Source: CAVROP01 sp050012175
GTDB lineage: Bacteria; Acidobacteriota; Terriglobia; UBA7540
Direction of reading: 5' to 3'
NCBI GenBank assembly: GCA_050012175.1
Contig: JBEKHR010000021.1
Coordinates: forward strand, 1-64,000
DNA: 64,000 bases
Position 1 is the stretch's first letter; every line of letters starts with the position of its first letter. The translations under genes were made by a program, and so were the position numbers. The notes under the pieces are model-generated. The model saw only the letters and a program-made list of their open reading frames with translations. It did not search any database and was not told the DNA's origin. Shown in pieces: positions 8,616 to 20,495 of this stretch.

Positions 8616-8862
8616 GTTTCGAAATTCGAAACTCGAAAACCGAAACTCGAAATTCGGTGTCGAGGCGGGAAGATGGCTGGAGCGATCAGAGACTTCAAGG
8701 ACCTAGATGTTTGGCAAGTGGCACGCGAACTTCGGAACGAAATGTACAAGGTTGCGCGTACGTTGCCTGATTTCGAGAAATTTGCATTGAGGAACGGCAT
8801 GTGGCACGTCGTCTGACTCGTGGACAGGACGGGTTTCGAATTTCGGGTTTCGATTTTCGCGG
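8616..8862. mobile_element. Inverted-repeat element carrying a truncated four-helix-bundle ORF, between rpoB and rpoC
   Basis: The left arm (8616-8657) is made of tandem CGAAACT/CGAAATT units. The right arm (8831-8862) is its approximate reverse complement. They enclose about 170 bp that encode the start of an IVS/S23-type protein. Removing the element would leave a short normal rpoB-rpoC spacer ending in AGGAGG. The layout resembles 23S rRNA intervening sequences, in which inverted repeats flank an ORF of this same family, but here it sits in an mRNA. Mobility is inferred. Confidence 0.6.
8673..8816 (+). pseudogene. Truncated four-helix-bundle protein (23S rRNA IVS / S23 family)
   Basis: This 47-codon frame begins MAGAIRDFKDLDVWQVAREL and continues to RTLPDFEKFALRNGM, which matches the first helix and the LPxxExxxLRxQ region of the four-helix-bundle IVS family. 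The usual following segment (RAAVSIPSNIAEG-like) and the remaining two and a half helices are missing, so an internal deletion is likely. Family members are about 115-130 residues. It lies between the two inverted arms. Whether the short peptide is made is unknown. Confidence 0.6.
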
Positions 8863-8892
8863 TCGATGTACCAGCAACAAAGGAGGTAAACC

Positions 8893-13086
<4,194 letters not shown>

Positions 13087-13108
13087 CCGAACGTGCGTGT
13101 TTTCAGGG

Positions 13109-13144
13109 GTAGCGCGGACCTCAAAGGCGGAGGTTCGCGTTACC
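13109..13144. repeat. GTAGCGC-type hairpin after rpoC
   Basis: The stem GTAGCGCGGACCTC pairs with GAGGTTCGCGTTAC around a short AAAGGCG loop. It lies in the 83-nt gap between convergent rpoC and the papain-like protease gene. It may help end transcription from both sides, although no U-tract follows. It belongs to a dispersed hairpin family bounded by GTAGCGC and GCGCTAC. Confidence 0.55.
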
Positions 13145-13169
13145 CACTTCGGGCGTCGAAGGTTTGCTC

Positions 13170-13670
13170 TCAGCGCGGCACGTACAGGAATACCGTTTCC
13201 ACGTCCGCACCGGTGTCTCGCGTGGAAGGCGAAGTGCCGAAGGCATACCAGGTAGCCAACGACCGCCATTCGATCTTGCCCTGGTTGGGTGGCCACGGGT
13301 CGTAGACTTTTACCTCCAGGGTTGCGGTCTTGATGCCGGCAATCACCACGATGTGCGTCTTGCCATTCACCCAGAGGGGGCCGTAATTTCGCAGCCAGCG
13401 CTCCAAGGCTTCCGGCGTGGGGCTCATGGGTGGGACGGCCTTCAGGCCGAGGCGTTTGGCCATCGGCAGGATTTGCGGATTCAGAATGCCTGCGTTGCCG
13501 TCGCGAATCTTAGCGCTCTCGGCATCCAGATCCGGAGGTACGAGCCACGCCAGCGATTGCTTCGTTAGATCTTGTCGCCACTGAATCAACATCTGCGCAC
13601 TGGCGTACCAACAAGACCTCGTCATCTGTTGCGGGATCAGGGTCATGCCCGAGACTTCATAATTGCCCAT
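13170..13670 (-). CDS. Papain-like cysteine protease
   Basis: This 166-residue protein looks like a small papain-fold protease of the C39-like/AvrRpt2-like (C70) kind. The likely nucleophile is Cys20 in QQMTRSCWYASAQM, with Gln14 or Gln15 as oxyanion residue, His106 in GKTHIVVIAGI and Asp124 in VYDPWPP. No signal peptide is evident, so it is probably cytoplasmic or exported by a non-Sec route. It is convergent with rpoC. The substrate is unknown. The family assignment rests on the Cys/His/Asp order and flanking motifs. Confidence 0.75.
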   Translation of the reverse strand: MGNYEVSGMTLIPQQMTRSCWYASAQMLIQWRQDLTKQSLAWLVPPDLDAESAKIRDGNAGILNPQILPMAKRLGLKAVPPMSPTPEALERWLRNYGPLWVNGKTHIVVIAGIKTATLEVKVYDPWPPNQGKIEWRSLATWYAFGTSPSTRDTGADVETVFLYVPR

Positions 13671-13997
13671 ACACTCGCTCCTTTTCGCTCGGTGTGGGGG
13701 TTGCTCCCTGATTCAGTGCCGGTATTCCCCCCACCGCCAATTCAAAAGAGATTTATGGCTTAACCCACTGAAGTCAGTATACGTCATCCCTCGGCTATCC
13801 TGCAATTCGGCGTATCGCGCAATCTAAGAGGTTACCCGCTATGGACACGGGCAAACTTATGAGTCCGTCTTCCAGAACAAAGTACTTGAGAACAATTCAT
13901 CTCCGCGAAAGCGGGGTCTCGAGTTTCCACTTTCTCCCCTCTCCCCCGTGCGGGAGAGGGGCCGGGGGTGGGGGGCGCGCAATCAGCAGAAATCGCC
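13671..13997. repeat. Intergenic stretch with a CCCCTCTCCC hairpin
   Basis: This 327-bp gap separates two minus-strand genes. The only structure noted is a palindromic hairpin at about 13936-13961 (CCCCTCTCCC ... GGGAGAGGGG), followed by a G-run. Similar hairpins occur at 30750, 30876 and 62053. No convincing gene is seen. Confidence 0.5.
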
Positions 13998-15353
13998 TTA
14001 ATCTGTGATCGCCTGGTAGGCCAGCCGTATTGCTTTCGCGTCAAGATTGAGTCCCCCGGTGGGATGGAGTTGCCCCATAAAGATGGCAATCATGTCTTCC
14101 TTTGGGTCGATAACGAACGCAGTATAAAAGAAACCACCCCAATAATAGGAACCGATGGAACCAAGTTCCGTCAGATACCTGGCATCGCTGTTCACCCCGA
14201 AGCCAAGGCCGTAACCCATGTCCTCCAGCTTCCCCTGAACGTGGTCTTGGGTCATTAATTCGACGGATTTGCGGCTCAAGAGGCGCACACCGTTGAGCTC
14301 GCCCTTGTTCAGCATCATTTGGCAGAACCGATAGTAATCTTCCGCCGTTGAGCAAAGGCCGCCACCTCCGGAGAAATAGGTGCGCGGGCCGCGGTAGGGA
14401 TAATCGGACGAGTAGGCAGAGTCGCCCTCCCTAACAACCATCTTTTCTGGAAAAAGCTGAAGCCCCTTTTCCGGATAATAGGTGTAGGCTGCTGCCAGCC
14501 GGGAAACCTTGTCGTCCGGCAGGAAGAAGTAGGAATCCCTTATCCCCAGGGGCTTGAAGATGCGTTCCTCGTAGAACCGGTCGAGGGGCATCCCGGAAAC
14601 CTTTTCGACAAGGTATCCCAGCACATCATCCGACAAGCTGTATTCCCAGGCGTCACCGGGCTGAAACAGCAGTGGAAGAGATGCCAGCTTCTTCACCGAA
14701 TCGCCTGTGGACCCTTCCTGCTGAAGGAGCCCGGTGCCGATACCCGCTTCGCGGTATGTTTTCCCAAGCCTCGCATTCCAGGGATAAGTGAGTCCGGCGG
14801 TGTGAGTAAGCAAGTGGAAGATAGTGATGGGGCGCTTGGCATTGACCAGGGCGCCCGGGGGAGAAGTTTTGTCCTGGGGATAGGGCGGGTCTAAGACTTT
14901 CATATCCTTGAATTCCGGGATGAAGTCGGAGACGGGCTCATTCAGCATGAAGCGCCCTTCTTCGTAGAGCATCATGATCGCAACACTGGTGATAGGCTTG
15001 CTCATGGAACAGATCCGAAAAATGTTGTCGGTGCGCATGGGCTTCTTTGCCTCTCGGTCTGCCATGCCAAACGCTTTGAAATAGGCAATCTTGCCGTGCC
15101 GGGCGACGAGGGTGACAGCACCAGCGATACGTCCATCGTTGATACTCCTCTCGACCGTGGTGGCGATGCGTTCCAGGCGTTCCGACGAAAGACCAACATC
15201 CTTGGGGGAAGCGACGGTGTCAGAGATATTGGCAGAAGGTGATGAGGTTGTTAGGGCTATGGTTGGGCTCAAGCGCGTCTGAGAAGGGACGATGACAAGC
15301 CAAGATAATGCCAACACCATGAAAACCGAGAACCCACGCCAGAGTTTTCTCAT
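13998..15353 (-). CDS. Serine hydrolase, beta-lactamase/EstB family
   Basis: This 451-residue protein begins with a hydrophobic leader (LWRGFSVFMVLALSWLVIV), so it is probably secreted or periplasmic. The beta-lactamase-like fold is marked by the SxxK motif SMSK in RICSMSKPITS, a Tyr motif in WEYSLSDDVLGYLVE, and GSIGSYYWGG near the C terminus in place of KTG. This pattern fits class C-like esterases and peptidases such as EstB more than true beta-lactamases. The substrate cannot be read from sequence. It points away from the TA pair at 15614. Confidence 0.85.
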   Translation of the reverse strand: MRKLWRGFSVFMVLALSWLVIVPSQTRLSPTIALTTSSPSANISDTVASPKDVGLSSERLERIATTVERSINDGRIAGAVTLVARHGKIAYFKAFGMADREAKKPMRTDNIFRICSMSKPITSVAIMMLYEEGRFMLNEPVSDFIPEFKDMKVLDPPYPQDKTSPPGALVNAKRPITIFHLLTHTAGLTYPWNARLGKTYREAGIGTGLLQQEGSTGDSVKKLASLPLLFQPGDAWEYSLSDDVLGYLVEKVSGMPLDRFYEERIFKPLGIRDSYFFLPDDKVSRLAAAYTYYPEKGLQLFPEKMVVREGDSAYSSDYPYRGPRTYFSGGGGLCSTAEDYYRFCQMMLNKGELNGVRLLSRKSVELMTQDHVQGKLEDMGYGLGFGVNSDARYLTELGSIGSYYWGGFFYTAFVIDPKEDMIAIFMGQLHPTGGLNLDAKAIRLAYQAITD

Positions 15354-15367
15354 TTTGCCTCCTCGTT

Positions 15368-15465
15368 GTAGCGGCGATTTTACATCGCCAGTATCGGCGA
15401 TTTCACATCGCGTTGGTCGCGGCGATTTTACATCGCCACCTTGGTGGCGGCTTTACATCGCCAAC
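15368..15465. repeat. Four tandem hairpins of the GGCGAT...ATCGCC type
   Basis: Four copies of a 17-bp palindrome (GGCGAT-TTTAC-ATCGCC) start at 15373, 15396, 15421 and 15446, a period of 23-25 bp. Copies 1 and 3 are perfect; copies 2 and 4 carry one or two changes. The array lies just upstream of the serine hydrolase gene and downstream in direction of no gene, in a divergent intergenic region. It begins with GTAGCG like the other hairpin repeats here. Confidence 0.75.
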
Positions 15466-15550
15466 GAACCCGTGAGTGTACACCCCGCCGCCTCGTTTTG
15501 GAATGTCCCATCCCGCCCGCGATTGGACAAACGGTTGCCAGCCTTAGGCG

Positions 15551-15585
15551 GCCTGGACGTCCAGGCAGCCAGTCTGTGGTATAAT
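15551..15585 (+). promoter_or_regulatory. Promoter with palindromic operator for the DUF433/DUF5615 pair
   Basis: A perfect 16-bp palindrome (GCCTGGACGTCCAGGC, 15551-15566) covers the expected -35 region, followed by an extended -10 (TGGTATAAT, TATAAT at 15580-15585). Transcription would start near 15592, 22 nt before the ATG at 15614. TA operons are usually autoregulated, so the palindrome is a likely binding site for the antitoxin or complex; this is inferred. Confidence 0.55.
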
Positions 15586-15613
15586 TCTGCTTAAGCAACG
15601 TTCCAGGTGAGTT

Positions 15614-15862
15614 ATGTCGAACTGGCAGCCGATGCCATACAAGGACTATCAGTGGATCGTCGCCGATCCCCAGCTCTTGGGCGGAAGGCTGGCGATTCGT
15701 GGCACCCGGTTGTCGGTTTCTCTAATCCTCGAATGCCTCGCAGGTGGCATGTCTTTGGCAGAAATCGATGAGGCATTTGACCGCGCTTTCCCTCACGAGG
15801 CTTTGCCCGAGGTTCTAAGGGTCGCTGCGGAGGTTACGAATTCCGTTCATGTGGCTGCTTGA
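15614..15862 (+). CDS. DUF433 antitoxin (VapB45-like)
   Basis: This 82-residue protein has the DUF433 pattern: WIVADPQLLGGRLAIRGTRLSVSLILECLAGGMSLAEI, followed by a helix-turn-helix-like C-terminal half. DUF433 proteins are antitoxins paired with DUF5615 PIN-like toxins. The ATG at 15614 follows CCAGGTGAG. The next gene overlaps by 14 nt, indicating translational coupling. It probably neutralises the toxin and represses the operon. Confidence 0.88.
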   Translation: MSNWQPMPYKDYQWIVADPQLLGGRLAIRGTRLSVSLILECLAGGMSLAEIDEAFDRAFPHEALPEVLRVAAEVTNSVHVAA

Positions 15863-16199
15863 CGCGAATGTGGATGTGCATCTGGCTGCTGTCTTCAGGC
15901 AGTGGGGTATCCCCTGCGACACCGCTGCCCATCGCGGTTGGAAGGCTCTGTCAAATGGCGAGCTGGTGGCCACGGCTTTTGCTGAGGGCTTTCGCTGCCT
16001 GCTCACTCGCGATCAGCTTTTCGGGGAATCGGCCGCGCAGGCGCTGAAATCCTTTCCGGAATTCGCTTTGGTGGTAATCACCCTGCCGCAACAGCGCTGG
16101 CCAGAATACCGCACGCGGTTCTTGGAGGCCTGGGCCGCATCTCCCCTTCAGCCCATTCCCGGTCGCCTCATCCATTGGCCCACGCCGGAAGCAATGTAG
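15849..16199 (+). CDS. DUF5615 PIN-like toxin (VapC45-like)
   Basis: This 116-residue protein starts MWLLDANVDVHL, with Asp5 in the position of the first PIN-domain acidic residue, and includes CLLTRDQLF, the usual (L)TRDxxF motif of DUF5615 proteins. It is predicted to be an RNase toxin. Translation starts inside the DUF433 gene (14-nt overlap). The C-terminal tail (LQPIPGRLIHWPTPEAM) is longer than in many members. Confidence 0.87.
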   Translation: MWLLDANVDVHLAAVFRQWGIPCDTAAHRGWKALSNGELVATAFAEGFRCLLTRDQLFGESAAQALKSFPEFALVVITLPQQRWPEYRTRFLEAWAASPLQPIPGRLIHWPTPEAM

Positions 16200-16485
16200 C
16201 GTGCACGCCGCGTCGCGGGGTCCGCGGCCTTTGCCAAGGCAGAATAACCGCAGACTTCCAGAAGAAGTCTGCGCCACTCGGTCTTCTCGAAATACATCGC
16301 GGCTCATCAAGTCGGCTTCCCAGTAGTGTGTGGAGGGAGCCCAGGAAATCCCCGACATTCTCAAATTCAGTCGCGACTCCCTTCGGGAAATCGCCCCGAC
16401 TGGTCGGGGCGCCCGCCGGCCCTCAAGAACCTCGTCCTCGCAGCCCTTCATTTCAGGCGGCATTTGTGACTATACTATTGGGCAG
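16200..16485. repeat. Intergenic stretch with a GCAGACTTC hairpin
   Basis: This 286-bp gap holds a perfect 9-bp stem hairpin, GCAGACTTC / GAAGTCTGC, at 16250-16272. A GTAGCG start (16196 onward) and a GC-rich hairpin precede it. A -10-like TATACT lies at 16471-16476. No gene is apparent. Confidence 0.45.
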
Positions 16486-17187
16486 ATGACTCTAAAGGAC
16501 GTTGCGGAAATCTGCGGCGCGATTATCGTCAGCCTTGGTGGTGGGGCCGGAATTGTTTTTGCCCTCTCTAGCTACTGGGGCAAGGTTTGGGCTCAACGTG
16601 GACTTGAGAAGCAGCGGCAGGAGTACACGAGACTGAACCTTGAGTTTACGCACCAGCTTGACCTTGCTTCCCGCCGGGTACAAGTTGAACTCGATGCCGT
16701 TGGTCATCTTCACAAACTTAGAGCTGAAAGTGAGTTTGAAAAGGTAAGGGAGCTGTGGAAACGCATTGCCGTTCTGAGGACTGCTTTTTATTGCATTCCC
16801 AAGGCGGGGGGCGCCCCTGTTAACCCGGATAAGCAGAAGGAGCACGAATATCACCTTAAATGCAGTGGCGATTTTGTGGCGGCCTACAACCAAGCACGTC
16901 AATTGTTGGATGAAGAAACGCTTAGCATTCCAAAGTCCATTGCGGATGGCGCAACTGCGCTTCTTATGTTTGCCCAAGAGGAGGCTATTCAAACGGTGCA
17001 GTACCCTGACCCGTTTTATGATGATTCGATGGTCATGTTTGGCGAGAAAGGAAGAGCGGAGTGGTTCACGCACCGGTCAGAGAATTTGCTGGATTTTAAC
17101 GCTGGGGCGGACAAGTTGCAGGTCTTGATGCGCCAACACCTACAGGGGGAGACTGAACAAACAACGGGCATCGTCACCCACCCGTGA
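16486..17187 (+). CDS. Membrane-anchored coiled-coil protein of unknown function
   Basis: This 233-residue protein has one N-terminal membrane segment (about residues 9-29, CGAIIVSLGGGAGIVFALSS), then a charged helical region likely to form a coiled coil (about 35-95). The C-terminal half has no recognised domain. I do not recognise a named family, though short membrane-helix plus coiled-coil proteins of this layout are common beside ATPases in accessory islands. The ATG lies 10 nt after a TATACT box, so the mRNA may be almost leaderless. It is 84 nt ahead of the AAA ATPase on the same strand and may be part of that operon. Confidence 0.7.
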   Translation: MTLKDVAEICGAIIVSLGGGAGIVFALSSYWGKVWAQRGLEKQRQEYTRLNLEFTHQLDLASRRVQVELDAVGHLHKLRAESEFEKVRELWKRIAVLRTAFYCIPKAGGAPVNPDKQKEHEYHLKCSGDFVAAYNQARQLLDEETLSIPKSIADGATALLMFAQEEAIQTVQYPDPFYDDSMVMFGEKGRAEWFTHRSENLLDFNAGADKLQVLMRQHLQGETEQTTGIVTHP

Positions 17188-17271
17188 GTTGAAATGCACC
17201 GCGACGGTCTGGGCCGGCGCAGACTCGCCGCGGCCAGCATAGGGGCGGCTGTCACAAGCGAGGTTGGCCAT

Positions 17272-18444
17272 ATGAGAGATTCGAGTACGAACCCGGTTGC
17301 CCGATTCAACACGATTTCGGTCAAGCGCTTCCGACGCCTTTGCGACATTAATCTCGACCTGCGCCCTTTGACGGTTCTGATCGGCGCCAATGGGACGGGC
17401 AAGACCTCTTTGCTGGATGTGCTGTCCCTCCTCGCAAGTTCAGCGCGCGGCTCTCTTAACAAGGCAATTAGCGACCTTTCGGGTCTACCAGCATTGATCA
17501 CCTACGACCGGGCGGAAGACCTCTCAATCGGCATCTCGATGGCCGTTCCCAGCTACGAACCGCTCGATTACCTTCTGCGCCTGAAGCCGCAAGGCGCCTC
17601 CTACGTTATCGCGGAGGAAGTCCTCAGCCAGCAGCGTTATACGGCACCGCCGCCCTTCAAGCATATCGAAGCCCTCACTTCGGACGTCAGGTACTTCGAT
17701 CCAGAGAAGAAACACCTGTTGCCTCCTTCCTGGGAGCATAACTATCTGGAATCGTCCTTGTCTCAGGTTCCCAAAATGTATCGGGAGCCCGAGGATTTCC
17801 GCAGGAACCTTGCGTCCTCCACCTTCTATCACGTCCTCAACGTGGAGCCGCGCTCTCCGGTGCGCCTGCCGCAACAGATGCACCCCGCCCCTCTGCCGGG
17901 AAAAGACGGCGAGGACCTGGTCTCGTGCTTATTCTACCTCCGGGAAGTGGACCACGACCGGTTCGAGGCTATAGGGGATTCGCTGCGCGCGGCGTTCCCG
18001 ACTTTCGAGCGCCTCGATTTCCCTCCGGTCGCCGCGGGGACACTGGCCATGACCTGGCGGGACAAGAATCTGTCGAAGCCGTTGTACATGCATCAGCTTT
18101 CCGAAGGTATGCTGCGCTTCTTGTGGCTCGGTACGCTCCTCAAGAGTTCAGGCCTTACTGCCCTCACGCTGCTCGATGAGCCAGAGGTCAGCCTTCATCC
18201 CGAGCTTCTGAGCCTTCTCGCCGGACTTTTACGAGAAGCTGCGAATCACACGCAACTGATTGTGGCCACACATTCGGACCGCCTCGTGCGGTTCCTGAAG
18301 CCGGCCGAGGTGGTCGTGATAGATTCGACCCCTGACGGGATGGCTCAACTCACGTGGGCGGACCACTTGGATTTAGACGAGTGGCTGGCCGAGTACACCC
18401 TGGATGAGGTTTGGCGCATGGGGCGTATGGGAGGGCGTGCATGA
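17272..18444 (+). CDS. AAA ATPase (AAA_21/RecF-like), paired with DUF4276
   Basis: This 390-residue protein is an SMC/RecF-type ATPase. It has Walker A GANGTGKT at residues 38-45, a signature-like QLSEGMLRFLWLG, Walker B LTLLDEPEVSLHP, and the switch His in VATHSDRLVRF. It overlaps the next gene by 4 nt (ATGA), so the two are translationally coupled. Start options include 17194; ATG 17272 is preferred because the family fold begins soon after. ATPases of this kind with a TOPRIM-like partner act in phage defence (for example OLD-type and PARIS systems). A defence role here is inferred. Confidence 0.85.
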   Translation: MRDSSTNPVARFNTISVKRFRRLCDINLDLRPLTVLIGANGTGKTSLLDVLSLLASSARGSLNKAISDLSGLPALITYDRAEDLSIGISMAVPSYEPLDYLLRLKPQGASYVIAEEVLSQQRYTAPPPFKHIEALTSDVRYFDPEKKHLLPPSWEHNYLESSLSQVPKMYREPEDFRRNLASSTFYHVLNVEPRSPVRLPQQMHPAPLPGKDGEDLVSCLFYLREVDHDRFEAIGDSLRAAFPTFERLDFPPVAAGTLAMTWRDKNLSKPLYMHQLSEGMLRFLWLGTLLKSSGLTALTLLDEPEVSLHPELLSLLAGLLREAANHTQLIVATHSDRLVRFLKPAEVVVIDSTPDGMAQLTWADHLDLDEWLAEYTLDEVWRMGRMGGRA

Positions 18445-19049
18445 AGATTGCTCTTCTAATAGAAGGGCAAACCGAGCGGGCTTTTCTTCCTCATGTCCGA
18501 CGCTTTCTCGAAACGAGGCTCGCCGGTGGGATGCCGCGCCTCGATCCGGTACCGTACGACGGCCGCATCCCGAAAGGCGAGCGCCTGAGGCGCGTCGTAG
18601 AGCGCCTCCTGCGAACGGGTCGGCCGCCAGCCGACGCGGTGATCGCACTGACGGACGTCTATACCGGAACCAAAGACTTTCAGGACGCCGGAGACGCAAA
18701 GAGGAAAATGCGTGAGTGGGTCGGCGGGAACGCGCAGTTCTTTCCACACGCCGCCCAGTATGAGTTTGAAGCTTGGCTGCTTCCGTTTTGGGGCACCATC
18801 CAGCGGTTGGCAGGTCATAGCATGGGCGCTCCGGGCGGTTCTCCCGAGGCCGTGAATCTAACCCGGCCGCCCTCGGATCGTATCGAGGAGATCTTCCACG
18901 CCGGGACGTGTAGCAGGGACTACGTCAAGCCGCGAGACGCCGAACGGATCCTGCGCGAAAACGACCTTGCGGTTGCGGCCGCAGCGTGTCCCGAATTGCG
19001 AGCTTTCCTGAACACCATCCTCCAATTGTGTGGAGGTCAGTGCATGTAA
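18441..19049 (+). CDS. DUF4276 protein (TOPRIM-like), partner of the AAA ATPase
   Basis: This 202-residue protein starts MKIALLIEGQTERAFLPHV. The EGxTE motif resembles the catalytic Glu motif of TOPRIM domains, and the later IALTDVYTG and QYEFEAWLLPFW match the DUF4276 pattern. It is translated from the ATGA overlap with the upstream ATPase gene. The two together look like a split version of the ATPase-TOPRIM nucleases (OLD family). Nuclease activity is not shown. A short CCCGC-GAA-GCGGG hairpin follows the stop codon. Confidence 0.8.
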   Translation: MKIALLIEGQTERAFLPHVRRFLETRLAGGMPRLDPVPYDGRIPKGERLRRVVERLLRTGRPPADAVIALTDVYTGTKDFQDAGDAKRKMREWVGGNAQFFPHAAQYEFEAWLLPFWGTIQRLAGHSMGAPGGSPEAVNLTRPPSDRIEEIFHAGTCSRDYVKPRDAERILRENDLAVAAAACPELRAFLNTILQLCGGQCM

Positions 19050-19431
19050 CCCCCGCGAAGCGGGCGGGTTGCGCCTATAGCGCTCTCTGCGTCGCGTGGG
19101 GCAGAATGCACTTCCCACAGGGCGCGACGACTGCGCCGATCGCGCCGGCGGGCGCTGGTTGGCGTTTTGTGCGAGTCTACGATTCTGCCCGGCGTGATGG
19201 CTGCGGAGAGCCGTTGAACTCCATCTGCCCCACGCCGTCTTACGGGCGTTGCCTCCACCCCGGACAATTGCAGTTCGTCACTTCCAGCCCTATATCACAT
19301 GGCAGGCAGGCTGGCGCGGGGCGCTTGGGCGAGGGCTGTGCCAGGGAGCGAATACAAAAGCCAACACAAGAGGTGCGCAGCGGCGCGCATCTATGGTATT
19401 GCGGCTTATCGGCGCACAGGAAGGTGCCTCA
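19050..19431. other. Intergenic region, no gene recognised
   Basis: This stretch of about 380 bp lies between the DUF4276 gene and a small antitoxin-like ORF. It is GC-rich and several short frames are open, but none has a family match or a good start site. Apart from a weak hairpin at the left end I see nothing defined. Confidence 0.4.
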
Positions 19432-19626
19432 GTGAGGGTTTCGATCAAAAAACAAATCCTCGATCAAGTCAGCAGACTGCCCCTGGCCCAACAACAGCTC
19501 GTTCCCAATTTCGCATCGAGCCTGATGCCCAAGACCCCTCGCGGCGGACCGGGAAAGGCTCTCTCGGGAGCATCCGCCGGAGGTAAGTTCGGACCAGATA
19601 GCGGGGACCGACTCTGTGTCTCTTGA
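19432..19626 (+). pseudogene. DUF2281-like antitoxin, C-terminus replaced by a repeat element
   Basis: The first half of this 64-codon frame (GTG start, VRVSIKKQILDQVSRLPLAQQQLV) resembles the N-terminal helix of small DUF2281-type antitoxins (KEQILDxLxxLPxxxQQEVLDF). The rest runs into the left end of the iteron element at about 19610 and ends there. No toxin gene follows. It is probably a relic cut by insertion. The family call is tentative because only about 30 residues match. Confidence 0.4.
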
Positions 19627-19980
19627 CAGGCGGAACATGATAGGCTAGGATAGTAAGCGGGGTTGTGGAAGAAGAATTCTGAATTGTGAATGATGGTTTG
19701 TGGGGTGCTTAATTGCTTGTCGCCACTGTCTACTGCCTACTGCCTACTGCATTCGAGGGTGGCGGGATGGAGAGGGCTCTTGGCAGGCTTGGCGGCCCTG
19801 GACAAGATGTCACCGCCGACAGGGAAAGATGAAATTAGTAACTTTAAGAATTGAAGGAACGACGCGGGAATGTCTATGAAAACAAAGGGTCGGCCTTCCA
19901 GAGGCCAGTGCGAAGCGGGAATGTTACAGAAAACAAAGGTAGTTACGCGTTGAGAGCGGGAATGTTATTGAAAAGAAATG
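19610..19980. mobile_element. Iteron element, copy A
   Basis: This segment is shared with 53264-53718. The left end reads GACTCTGTGTCTCTTGACA, followed by a GATAGGCTAGGAT motif. A variable middle follows, then a conserved stretch from about 19761 (GGCGGGATGGAGAGGGCTCT). Three 25-bp iterons (GCGGGAATGT...GAAAACAAAGG) start at 19864, 19915 and 19956, spacing 51 and 41. No ORF spans it. It looks like a non-autonomous transposon with multiple transposase-binding sites at one end, as in IS21- or Tn7-like elements; that parentage is inferred. Confidence 0.6.
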
Positions 19981-20131
19981 ACGTAGGTGGTAGACGGTAT
20001 GTGGTAGGTGGGGAAGGGTAGGTTCCAGATGGTAGGTCGCAAGCGGTAGGTGGGGAAGAAGGACTGGGTGCGGGTCTCGGGTGCCGGGTGTCTGGCGGAT
20101 CTTCCCCGCCGCCGCGAGCAGGGGTTTACTG

Positions 20132-20401
20132 CTAACTGTCACGAAGGTAAGCCACTGGCTTGACCAGTGAGACTCGAAGAGGGTTGACCAGAGCAGTGAA
20201 CGCAACGACGGGTTTACTGAGGTACTCCGCATTCGGCAGCGGCAGGGAGTTATCCCCAGGTTCGGCGAATTCGTAGAAATCCAGGCCACGGTTGTTGGGG
20301 TCAGCGGAGAGCCATAGGACGCATTTGGGGTCCGTGTTATCGCGAGTCCCTTTGATGCACGCCCAGCAGCGGTTGATGGCCTTTCGCTTCATGCTGTCCA
20401 A
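20132..20401 (-). CDS. Hypothetical protein
   Basis: This 89-codon frame encodes a protein without a signal peptide or recognised domain (contains NNRGLDFYEFAEPGDNSLPLPN). Composition is protein-like and the frame is uninterrupted, but the region is intergenic in character, with repeat tracts on its left (19985-20050, GGTAGGTGG units). It could be a relic of a larger gene. No function is assigned. Confidence 0.35.
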   Translation of the reverse strand: MDSMKRKAINRCWACIKGTRDNTDPKCVLWLSADPNNRGLDFYEFAEPGDNSLPLPNAEYLSKPVVAFTALVNPLRVSLVKPVAYLRDS

Positions 20402-20486
20402 GCCTGTTACCCGCGGTTATGTCTTGCCTCACGAGCAAGTCTTCCTGTGTCCGAGAGCAAGCGACGTATTATCACGGGCCTTCTTT

Positions 20487-20495
20487 TGGTATAAT
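20487..20495 (+). promoter_or_regulatory. Extended -10 promoter ahead of korA
   Basis: TGGTATAAT (TATAAT at 20490-20495) is an extended -10 element, the same as that at 15577-15585. It would give a leader of about 205 nt before the korA ATG at 20708. The leader shows no recognised riboswitch. The -35 region is weak. Confidence 0.4.

Noticed and set aside
19864..19980. Three 25-bp repeats looked like a short CRISPR array.
   Set aside because: Spacers are short and unequal (26 and 16 bp), the repeats vary internally, the same spacing occurs at 53602-53718, and no cas genes are present.
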